A DNA stretch of 64,000 nt, from positions 806,001 to 870,000 of the forward strand of contig CAUVYA020000002.1 in the NCBI GenBank assembly GCA_963556045.3, written 5' to 3'. Of this stretch, positions 26,368 through 33,205 are shown piece by piece. The notes under the pieces are model-generated. The model was given only the letters and a program-made list of their open reading frames with translations. It did no database searches and was not told the DNA's origin. Position 1 is the stretch's first letter, and each line of letters begins with the position of its first letter. Both the position numbers and the translations under genes were made by a program. Origin of the DNA: UBA4781 sp963556045 (lineage in GTDB: Bacteria; Chloroflexota; Anaerolineae; Anaerolineales; Anaerolineaceae).

Positions 26368-28803
26368 ATGATGAGATTTGACCGATTCACGGAACGTGCT
26401 CAGGAGGCTGCGCAGAAAGCAGCGGAGGTCATCCAACGCTACGGGCACAACCAGATCGATACCGAACATATTTTACTGGCGCTTATAGAGCAAGAACAGG
26501 GTGTGGTTGGGCAGCTGCTCGAGATCATGTCCGCTGATCCCCAGATGCTCAAGGATAAACTGGATATCATGCTTAAGGAAAGCCCCAAAGCCAGCATCTT
26601 TGGTGGGGGCGCCGGGCAGATATTTATCACGCCACGCGTAAAACGTGTCATTGAGGTTGCCAATCAGGAAGCCGCTATTCTCAATGATGAATATATTTCG
26701 ACCGAGCATCTTTTTCTCGCCATTGTGGAAGAAAAAGATACCCCATCTTCACGCTTATTAAAAGAAAATGGCGTAACCAAAGATCGTGTCCTGGATGCCA
26801 TCAAGGAACTGCGCGGCGGGCAGAAGGTAACCGACCGCAAAGCGGAGACGCGCTATCGTACCCTGGAGAAATATTCGCGCGATCTCACCAAATTAGCCAA
26901 TGAGAATAAACTGGACCCCGTCATCGGGCGTGATAAGGAGATCCTGCGGGTGATCCAGGTTCTTTCCAGACGCACCAAGAACAATCCGGTTCTGATCGGA
27001 GAAGCCGGTGTGGGCAAAACCGCCATCGTCGAAGGGCTGGCTCAGAAGATCGCATACAATGACGTTCCTGAGATATTATCGGGCAAACGGGTCATCTCAC
27101 TGGACCTGGGTGCCATGATCGCAGGCTCTCGCTTCCGTGGCGAGTTTGAAGAACGCTTGAAAGCATCCCTTGAGGATGTTCAGCGTTCTGCAGGAGAGAT
27201 CATCCTGTTCATTGATGAACTGCATACCGTAGTTGGAGCTGGAGCTGCTCAAGGCGCAATGGATGCCTCGAACATGCTGAAGCCGGCACTCGCTCGCGGC
27301 GAGCTGCAGTGCGTTGGCGCTACTACGCTGAACGAGTATCAAAAATACATCGAGAAAGATTCTGCTCTGGAACGGCGTTTCGCTCCTGTGTATGTGGATG
27401 AACCTACCGTGGACGATACCATTCTTATGCTGCAGGGCTTGCGCGATCGCTACGAAGCACATCACAAAGTACATTTCACCGACCAGGCACTGGTAAGCGC
27501 AGCAAAATTATCTGCACGCTACGTGACCGATCGTTTTTTGCCGGATAAAGCCATTGATCTGATGGATGAATCAGCCGCAAAACTACGGGTTGCTCTGTAT
27601 TCTCTGCCTTCAGATCTAAAAGTATTAAAAAATAATATTGATAAGATCCTGCTGGAAGAAGAACAAGCCGGTGTGGAACGCGATTATGAAACCGCTGCCC
27701 GAAAAAAAGCGGACCGCTTGAAATTGGAATCTGAATTCAGCACCAAGCGCGATAAATGGGAGAACGAACATAAATTGGATGAGGTTGTGGACGAAAATGA
27801 CATTGCTGAGGTAGTAGCACAATGGACAGGGATTCCAGTAAGCCAGATGCTGCAGACTGAAGCTGACCGTCTGCTGAAGATGGAGGAAAAACTGCATGAA
27901 CGTGTGATCGGTCAGGATGTTGGCATTTCTGCCATCGCAGATGCCATCCGCCGCGCACGATCAGGTTTAAAAGATCCCAAACGCCCGGTTGGTTCCTTCA
28001 TTTTTATCGGACCTTCCGGTGTTGGAAAAACCGAACTGGCAAAAGCGCTGGCAGAATTTCTTTTTGACGATGAAGATGCATTAGTGCGCCTGGATATGAG
28101 CGAATACCGAGAACAGCATACTGTATCGCGTTTATTCGGCGCTCCTCCTGGATATGTTGGATACGAAGAAGGCGGGCAGCTTACCGAAGCAGTGCGACGG
28201 CGCCCATATCGCGTCATCCTGTTCGATGAGATCGAAAAAGCACATCCCGAAGTGTGGAATTCGCTACTACAGATACTGGATGATGGACGCCTTACCGATG
28301 GACAGGGACGTATTGTGGATTTCCGCAATACGGTACTGATCATGACATCCAACCTGGGAACCGAGTTCATTCGCAGCGGCGGTACACTGGGATTCTTACA
28401 GCCCGATAGTTCGGATGAAGAGAAGATTTCTCATGAAAAAATCGAAAAAGCATTGCGCAGTACTTTCAGACCCGAATTTCTGAACCGCATTGACGAGATC
28501 ATCATGTTTTCAGCGCTTAACGATGAACAGATGATGATGATCGTGGACCTGCAGATGAAAGAGATCGAAAAACGTCTTGATGAACAGGGATTGAAAGTAG
28601 AAGTTTCAGATAAAGCACGTGCCTGGATCGCGAAAGAAGGATTTGACCCCAACTTTGGCGCCCGCCCATTGAAACGTATCCTGCAGAAACATGTTGAAAG
28701 TCCGCTCTCCATGAACCTCCTGGCAGGTCTTTATAAACACGGGGATACTGTTAAAGTAGATCTGGACTCAGATGGGAAACAGCTGATATTTACAAAAAAA
28801 TAG
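26368..28803 (+). CDS. clpC: ATP-dependent Clp protease ATP-binding subunit ClpC
   Basis: AAA+ unfoldase that feeds proteins to ClpP or acts in stress repair; 811 residues. The Clp-N repeats cover about residues 1-145 (DRFTERAQEAAQKAAEVI). AAA1 has GEAGVGKT near residue 211; the middle region has a UVR-like segment, EEEQAGVERDYETAARKKAD. AAA2 has GPSGVGKT near residue 548, and the small C-terminal domain FDPNFGARPLKR follows. AGGAGA is 8 bases before the ATG ATG start. No clpP or ctsR is adjacent. An intrinsic terminator follows. Confidence 0.96.
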   Translation: MMRFDRFTERAQEAAQKAAEVIQRYGHNQIDTEHILLALIEQEQGVVGQLLEIMSADPQMLKDKLDIMLKESPKASIFGGGAGQIFITPRVKRVIEVANQEAAILNDEYISTEHLFLAIVEEKDTPSSRLLKENGVTKDRVLDAIKELRGGQKVTDRKAETRYRTLEKYSRDLTKLANENKLDPVIGRDKEILRVIQVLSRRTKNNPVLIGEAGVGKTAIVEGLAQKIAYNDVPEILSGKRVISLDLGAMIAGSRFRGEFEERLKASLEDVQRSAGEIILFIDELHTVVGAGAAQGAMDASNMLKPALARGELQCVGATTLNEYQKYIEKDSALERRFAPVYVDEPTVDDTILMLQGLRDRYEAHHKVHFTDQALVSAAKLSARYVTDRFLPDKAIDLMDESAAKLRVALYSLPSDLKVLKNNIDKILLEEEQAGVERDYETAARKKADRLKLESEFSTKRDKWENEHKLDEVVDENDIAEVVAQWTGIPVSQMLQTEADRLLKMEEKLHERVIGQDVGISAIADAIRRARSGLKDPKRPVGSFIFIGPSGVGKTELAKALAEFLFDDEDALVRLDMSEYREQHTVSRLFGAPPGYVGYEEGGQLTEAVRRRPYRVILFDEIEKAHPEVWNSLLQILDDGRLTDGQGRIVDFRNTVLIMTSNLGTEFIRSGGTLGFLQPDSSDEEKISHEKIEKALRSTFRPEFLNRIDEIIMFSALNDEQMMMIVDLQMKEIEKRLDEQGLKVEVSDKARAWIAKEGFDPNFGARPLKRILQKHVESPLSMNLLAGLYKHGDTVKVDLDSDGKQLIFTKK

Positions 28804-28810
28804 AAGTATG

Positions 28811-28856
28811 ACCCGATGTGGAATCTAAAAGACACTCCTCATCGGGTTTTATTTGT
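28811..28856 (+). terminator. Intrinsic terminator after clpC
   Basis: An 8-bp perfect stem, ACCCGATG (28811-28818) with CATCGGGT (28840-28847), a 21-base loop, then TTTATTTGTTT. It ends the clpC transcript just before the gmd promoter. Confidence 0.8.
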
Positions 28857-28886
28857 TTGACATCCCATGAATGCCTAGTTTATACT
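28857..28886 (+). promoter_or_regulatory. Promoter of gmd
   Basis: Consensus TTGACA (28857-28862), 18-base spacer, TATACT (28881-28886), 25 bases before the start codon. Confidence 0.75.
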
Positions 28887-28917
28887 TTGGGTATTAATCC
28901 AACAATGGAGGAAGCGC

Positions 28918-29982
28918 TTGAAAAAAGCTTTAATCACAGGAATAACCGGTCAGGATGGCTCTTATCTGGCTGAACTTCTCCTCTCAAAAGGGTATGAAGT
29001 GCACGGTATCATACGCCGTTCAAGCACCTTTAATACACGCCGTATTGATCACATCTATCACGACCCGCACAACGGCGATAAAGTCCATCTGTATTTACAT
29101 TATGGAGATATTGCAGTAGGCGAAACTCTGCAGCACATCGTGTACAACATCCGCCCTGATGAGATCTATCATCTGGCAGCTCAATCTCACGTGCGTGTCA
29201 GCTTTGACATGCCTGAATATACCGGCGATGTGACGGGACTGGGCACCACCCGCATTCTGGAAGCAGTTCGCAAAGCAGAGGTGAATGCTCACTTCTATCA
29301 AGCCTCATCCAGCGAGATGTTCGGCGCTGCCAAACCACCCCAAAATGAGGATACCATCTTCCAGCCGCAAAGTCCGTATGCCGCTGCCAAGGTATATGCC
29401 TACTGGATCACACGCAACTACCGTGATGCGTACAATATCTTCGCTTGCAACGGTATCTTATTCAACCATGAGTCTCCACGACGTGGTGAAACATTTGTAA
29501 CGCGCAAAATCACACGTGCACTGGCAGCTATTAAAGCCGGCAAACAGAAACATTTATATCTGGGCAACCTGGACGCAAAACGTGATTGGGGCTACGCTCC
29601 CGAATATGTTGAAGCCATGTGGACCATGCTGCATCTTGAAAAAGCGGATGATTTTGTGATCGGTACCGGTGAATCACACACAGTTCGCGATTTTCTGCAG
29701 GAAGCATTCAATTACGCCGGTATGAATTATGAAGATTACGTGAGAATTGACCAGCGTTATTTCCGCCCTACAGAAGTTGATTATCTACTTTCAGATCCAT
29801 CTAAAGCTGAGAAAGCATTTGAATGGAAACCGAAAGTAAAATTCCATGAATTGGTGCGCATTATGGTGGATGCCGACCTGGAACTGCAGGGTCTCCCCTG
29901 CCCGGGTGAAGGTCGCCAGATACTTCAAAATAATTTTGGCGGATGGCATCGCTGGGATGACCAGGTCATCAGCATGGAATAA
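28918..29982 (+). CDS. gmd: GDP-mannose 4,6-dehydratase
   Basis: NADP-dependent short-chain dehydrogenase-type enzyme that turns GDP-mannose into GDP-4-keto-6-deoxymannose, the precursor of GDP-fucose and GDP-rhamnose. The Rossmann motif is GITGQDG at residues 8-14. The RRSSTFNTRRIDHIY segment, QASSSEMFG and the catalytic SPYAAAKVYAYW pattern (Tyr and Lys) are present, then NHESPRRGETFVTRKI. Length 354. It starts with TTG, supported by GGAGG six bases upstream. No fucose synthase neighbour is seen; the gene stands alone between its promoter and a terminator. Confidence 0.95.
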   Translation: MKKALITGITGQDGSYLAELLLSKGYEVHGIIRRSSTFNTRRIDHIYHDPHNGDKVHLYLHYGDIAVGETLQHIVYNIRPDEIYHLAAQSHVRVSFDMPEYTGDVTGLGTTRILEAVRKAEVNAHFYQASSSEMFGAAKPPQNEDTIFQPQSPYAAAKVYAYWITRNYRDAYNIFACNGILFNHESPRRGETFVTRKITRALAAIKAGKQKHLYLGNLDAKRDWGYAPEYVEAMWTMLHLEKADDFVIGTGESHTVRDFLQEAFNYAGMNYEDYVRIDQRYFRPTEVDYLLSDPSKAEKAFEWKPKVKFHELVRIMVDADLELQGLPCPGEGRQILQNNFGGWHRWDDQVISME

Positions 29983-29992
29983 AGAAATATGA

Positions 29993-30020
29993 ACGGAGCA
30001 TACGCTCCGTTTTTTTCTTT
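29993..30020 (+). terminator. Intrinsic terminator after gmd
   Basis: A 7-bp stem ACGGAGC (29993-29999) with GCTCCGT (30004-30010) and a 4-base loop, followed by a long T-rich tract. Eleven bases after the gmd stop. Confidence 0.85.
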
Positions 30021-30041
30021 TTCTCAACGATTATCACCTTC

Positions 30042-30070
30042 TTGACAATATAGTACACTTGTTCTATTAT
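30042..30070 (+). promoter_or_regulatory. Promoter predicting a leaderless transcript
   Basis: TTGACA (30042-30047), 17 bases, TATTAT (30065-30070). Seven bases after the -10 box is 30077, the A of the ATG, and no ribosome-binding site is present between box and start. Confidence 0.7.
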
Positions 30071-30076
30071 TACTGT

Positions 30077-30634
30077 ATGAACAGTAACAAATATTTCTTT
30101 CCGGCAATTATTCTTGTGTGCAGTGTGCTGGTATCATCTGTTGCCCTGATCAGTTCTCCGCGTGTCACGCTTGCCGCTGACACCCTGAATGAGGAAGAGC
30201 AGGTTGTTCCGGCACCTTCATCTAGTCTGTCCGCTGCGTATCCACAATCTGTCCAGCAGTGGGAAGAATTGATAACCCGCTACGCACTTCAGTTTGGATT
30301 GGAACCCAACCTGGTCGCCGCACTCATCCTGCAAGAAAGCGGTGGGAATGCACAGGCATATTCAAGCAGCGGTGCGGTTGGGTTAATGCAGATCATGCCA
30401 CGCGATGGCATTGCCCAATCCTTTGTTTGTAATGACCATCCCTGTTTCCAAAACCGCCCTAGTATGCAGCAACTATACGATCCTGAATTCAACATCGAAT
30501 ACGGCACTCGCTTTCTGGCAAACCTGATCTCGAAACATGGGAATGAAAGAGAAGCACTGTATCATTACGGTCCTTACGACATTGGCTATCGCTACGCCGA
30601 TGCGGTCCTCAGCATTTACAGCAATTACCGATAA
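30077..30634 (+). CDS. Secreted lytic transglycosylase (SLT domain)
   Basis: Cleaves peptidoglycan strands outside the membrane. The 185-residue protein has an N-terminal hydrophobic segment (about residues 6-26), probably a signal peptide ending near LAAD, then a short Ser/Pro-rich spacer. The SLT domain from about residue 60 has the catalytic glutamate Glu87 in LILQESGG, then AVGLMQIMP and NIEYGTRFLANL. Start ATG 30077; the longer in-frame TTG start at 30059 lies inside the promoter spacer. The substrate is inferred from family only. Confidence 0.88.
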   Translation: MNSNKYFFPAIILVCSVLVSSVALISSPRVTLAADTLNEEEQVVPAPSSSLSAAYPQSVQQWEELITRYALQFGLEPNLVAALILQESGGNAQAYSSSGAVGLMQIMPRDGIAQSFVCNDHPCFQNRPSMQQLYDPEFNIEYGTRFLANLISKHGNEREALYHYGPYDIGYRYADAVLSIYSNYR

Positions 30635-30667
30635 ATGACACCAGCCAGGTTTTTTTTATACTAAATA

Positions 30668-30696
30668 TTGACAAGTTATTTAAAGCCGAATATAAT
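30668..30696 (+). promoter_or_regulatory. Promoter of tRNA-Gly
   Basis: Perfect consensus TTGACA (30668-30673), 17 bases, TATAAT (30691-30696). Confidence 0.85.
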
Positions 30697-30708
30697 CATG
30701 CCACTTAT

Positions 30709-30782
30709 GCGGGCATAGTTCAATTGGTAGAACGCTTCCTTGCCAAGGAAGAGGTTTACGGGTTCGACTCCCGTTGCCCGCT
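30709..30782 (+). tRNA. tRNA-Gly (anticodon GCC)
   Basis: Acceptor stem GCGGGCA / TGCCCGC, anticodon stem CTTCC / GGAAG with loop TTGCCAA and anticodon GCC at 30742-30744, T-arm with GGTTCGACTCC. Discriminator T; the CCA end is not encoded. Folded by eye. Confidence 0.95.
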
Positions 30783-30784
30783 CT

Positions 30785-30815
30785 AAAGCGCAGAGTATCG
30801 ACTCCGCGCTTTTTT
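30785..30815 (+). terminator. Intrinsic terminator after tRNA-Gly
   Basis: AAAGCGC-A-GAGT (30785-30796) pairs with ACTC-C-GCGCTTT (30801-30812) around the loop ATCG, followed by TTTTTT. It starts three bases after the tRNA. Confidence 0.85.
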
Positions 30816-30867
30816 GTCTGATCAATACTATGGATAAGTAATAACATCGTCACCTGGTATTATCTCG

Positions 30868-30897
30868 TTGACAAAGAGACCTGCGACACTTTATAAT
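30868..30897 (+). promoter_or_regulatory. Promoter of tRNA-Cys
   Basis: TTGACA (30868-30873), 18 bases, TATAAT (30892-30897), 15 bases before the tRNA. Confidence 0.8.
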
Positions 30898-30912
30898 TGA
30901 AATCCACACAAT

Positions 30913-30984
30913 GGCGACGTGGCCAAGCTGGCAAGGCAAGGGTCTGCAAAACCCTCATCACGGGTTCGAATCCCGTCGTCGCCT
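30913..30984 (+). tRNA. tRNA-Cys (anticodon GCA)
   Basis: Acceptor GGCGACG / CGTCGCC, anticodon loop CTGCAAA between GGGT and ACCC, T-arm GGGTTCGAATCCC, discriminator T as usual for cysteine tRNA. CCA not encoded. Confidence 0.95.
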
Positions 30985-30991
30985 CAAACAG

Positions 30992-31018
30992 GGCGCTGCT
31001 TTAATGCAGCGCCGTTTT
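30992..31018 (+). terminator. Intrinsic terminator after tRNA-Cys
   Basis: GGCGCTGC (30992-30999) and GCAGCGCC (31006-31013) form a perfect 8-bp stem around TTTAAT, followed by GTTTTATTTT. It also lies at the 3' end of the convergent rnhA. Confidence 0.8.
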
Positions 31019-31457
31019 ATTTTCCTCTGATCGCATTGCGTGCGATCTTATCCACCCGTTCATTATAGATATTGCCATTGTGACCGCGCACCCATTTCCA
31101 GGTAATGGAATGGTTTGTGATCTCTTTTGCCAGTTCCTGCCACAGGTCCACATTAGCCAGTGCCCCACCCTTGCGGCGCCAGCCACGAGCAATCCAGTTG
31201 GGCAACCATTCTTCAATGCCCTTTTTTAAATATTGCGAATCCGTAAAAATGGTAATTGGTGTGGTTGAAGGGACTGCCTTGAGCGCCTGCAGCGCGGCAG
31301 TCAATTCCATGCGGTTGTTGGTAGTAACAGTTTCCCTGCCTTTTAGAATGCGTTCTTTCCCATCCTGCACAAGAATGGCTCCCCAGCCGCCCCGTCCCGG
31401 GTTAGGATCGCAGGCGCCATCGGTGTAAATTACGATCTTGTTTTGTTTAGTTGCCAT
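31017..31457 (-). CDS. rnhA: Ribonuclease HI
   Basis: Endonuclease that degrades RNA in RNA-DNA hybrids, for example primers and R-loops. Catalytic residues are visible in YTDGACDPNPG (Asp), NNRMELTAALQAL (Glu), TDSQYLKKGI (Asp) and the final Asp in NERVDKIA. 146 residues from ATG 31457 (MATKQNK); the longer frame to 31649 lies within the upstream lipoprotein gene. It overlaps that gene's end by 11 bases, so the two are probably co-transcribed. Confidence 0.95.
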   Translation of the reverse strand: MATKQNKIVIYTDGACDPNPGRGGWGAILVQDGKERILKGRETVTTNNRMELTAALQALKAVPSTTPITIFTDSQYLKKGIEEWLPNWIARGWRRKGGALANVDLWQELAKEITNHSITWKWVRGHNGNIYNERVDKIARNAIRGK

Positions 31458-32847
31458 CAATGACCTCATTGGCGAGTGTATCAAAATTTTCAAGGATCGT
31501 CGGTATATCGGCAGCAGTAACATTGAATTGCGATACCTGCCAGCCAGCATCCTGCAGCAAGCTTGAAAGTGTATTCCAGCTGCCGGTTGCAGGAAGTGGA
31601 CGAGATAGTGGTAGATATTGGAAAAGCCTCTGCCATACAGGGTCTTCATTCATCAATTCTGATAATTCCGTCACTACTGAGAGCATGACCGGTAATGAGA
31701 AGGTCTCTTCAGATAGAACGGTCTGTACATCTTCCGATATCATCCAGCGAATGAATGCCCAGGCAGCCTGCTCACGTTCTGGTTCTGAGCTGGTGATGGC
31801 GTATGAAAGCATAGCGCCATTTACGATCGGTTCTCCATTGGATCCCGGGTAAGGGATTATGGTCCATTCGTCCTGATTCTCTTTGATCTCATCCATTTTC
31901 CGTTGCTGCTGCCAGTCTGCCACACTCCCGCTGTAAAACAAGGCATACCTCGCTGCAAAATAGGCGTATGGAGAAGGTTCCTTACCAGTCCAGGCGCAAT
32001 CCAATTGATAGATTGTTCGCAGGAACTCAAAAGCATTCTGGTTTTCAGCGGTATTAAAATCAATCCCGCGGGTAAGGTCTGTCGGGATCTCTCCGCCACC
32101 GAATGCTTGCATCCAGCTAAGCACAATCGCCGGTTCGCTGTTATAGATCCACCCACCGGTACCATTGTTATCATCATTAGCATCAAAAGCATTAAAACGC
32201 GCTGCCGCACAGGTTTGATTGAGAAATTCTTCTGGAGTAACCGGAGCATCTTCAAAACCCAATTCCTGTGCCCAGCTCTGGTTGTAGAACAGGAAGTTCA
32301 AATCATATTCAGCCGGTATGGCATAACGCTTCCCCTCTATTACATCCATCTCCCAATACGCTGCGGGAATGGTACGCTGTAATTCCTGTGAGAGCCCTTG
32401 CTGAGAATCATTGACCCAACTATCCATTTCCCGCAGAATGCCCTGCTGATAGAGATAGCGATTAAAACTGGATGGCGCTGCCAGGATATCCGGTGCATTC
32501 TCCTCGTCTATTGCTTCTATCACGGAACTCATTAAGAAATCCTCGTCCGCAACAGAAACGATCTCAACATAGATATTCATCTCATTTGTCTGGTTGAATT
32601 CCTGCACCAGGGCAGCAATACGGCTGGCTTTATTTCCCGTCCATGGATGCCAGAATTGCAGTACCCTATCACTGCCTTCGGTGGGTATGACAGTAGCTGT
32701 CGCGGGGATTTCAACAGTTGTCTGCGTTGTGGGTGGTGCAGATTGTGGAGATTGCGTTGAAGAAACAGGTAATGAGGAATTATCCTCCTGGGTACAAGCT
32801 GTCATAAGGATAGAGAAACCTAGTAGTAAGGAGATAGTTTTCTTCAT
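31447..32847 (-). CDS. Extracellular solute-binding lipoprotein (ABC transporter, sugar-type)
   Basis: A 466-residue substrate-binding protein. The signal peptide MKKTISLLLGFSILMTAC ends in a lipobox (LMTAC), then a Thr/Ser/Pro-rich linker. The core LQFWHPWTGNKASRIAALVQ and later AWAFIRWMISEDVQ are typical of the family-1 (carbohydrate) solute-binding proteins. No permease or ATPase gene is next to it, so it must work with a remote transporter or have another role. Start ATG 32847; an upstream frame to 33120 would run through the divergent T-box leader. It overlaps rnhA by 11 bases. Confidence 0.85.
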   Translation of the reverse strand: MKKTISLLLGFSILMTACTQEDNSSLPVSSTQSPQSAPPTTQTTVEIPATATVIPTEGSDRVLQFWHPWTGNKASRIAALVQEFNQTNEMNIYVEIVSVADEDFLMSSVIEAIDEENAPDILAAPSSFNRYLYQQGILREMDSWVNDSQQGLSQELQRTIPAAYWEMDVIEGKRYAIPAEYDLNFLFYNQSWAQELGFEDAPVTPEEFLNQTCAAARFNAFDANDDNNGTGGWIYNSEPAIVLSWMQAFGGGEIPTDLTRGIDFNTAENQNAFEFLRTIYQLDCAWTGKEPSPYAYFAARYALFYSGSVADWQQQRKMDEIKENQDEWTIIPYPGSNGEPIVNGAMLSYAITSSEPEREQAAWAFIRWMISEDVQTVLSEETFSLPVMLSVVTELSELMNEDPVWQRLFQYLPLSRPLPATGSWNTLSSLLQDAGWQVSQFNVTAADIPTILENFDTLANEVIDGN

Positions 32848-32900
32848 ATGGGTTAATCTTACCAAGATATCCAGCATGGATGTGATGATATTATGTTGAA

Positions 32901-32929
32901 TTGACAAACCGTTTTTATGTCTGTATAAT
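32901..32929 (+). promoter_or_regulatory. Promoter of the valS T-box transcript
   Basis: Perfect consensus TTGACA (32901-32906), 17 bases, TATAAT (32924-32929). Predicted RNA start about 32936. Confidence 0.85.
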
Positions 32930-32935
32930 CGAAAA

Positions 32936-33190
32936 ACCATCAAGAGTAGTAGGTCTTGATTCCTGCTAGAGAAGGAGTGCCCGGGCTGGAAGCCTCCACA
33001 GGAAAAACAGGATCGAAGTCGCTTGAGGAAGAATTGCTGAAGAAATCTATATGAAAGTAGAACAGCACGGGTAAGCCCGTTACAGCGCAGCCGGAATGCT
33101 GGTTCCGGATGAGAGCGCAATATTGCGAAGTGAGGTGGTACCGCGCAAGGAGTGATCCTTTCGTCCTCTGATGAAAGGATTTTTTATTTT
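32936..33190 (+). promoter_or_regulatory. T-box riboswitch leader of valS
   Basis: About 255 bases of structured leader. The hallmark antiterminator sequence GAGGTGGTACCGCG is at 33132-33145; its TGGT (33136-33139) would pair with the free end of uncharged tRNA having discriminator A. The terminator ATCCTTTC / GAAAGGAT (33155-33162, 33173-33180) with a T-rich tail competes with it. In stem I, GTC at 33018-33020 directly follows GAA in the specifier-loop position and fits a valine codon, matching the downstream gene. Uncharged tRNA-Val would thus switch valS on. The stem I fold was read by eye only. Confidence 0.92.
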
Positions 33191-33205
33191 AATCTGGAGG
33201 AAAGA

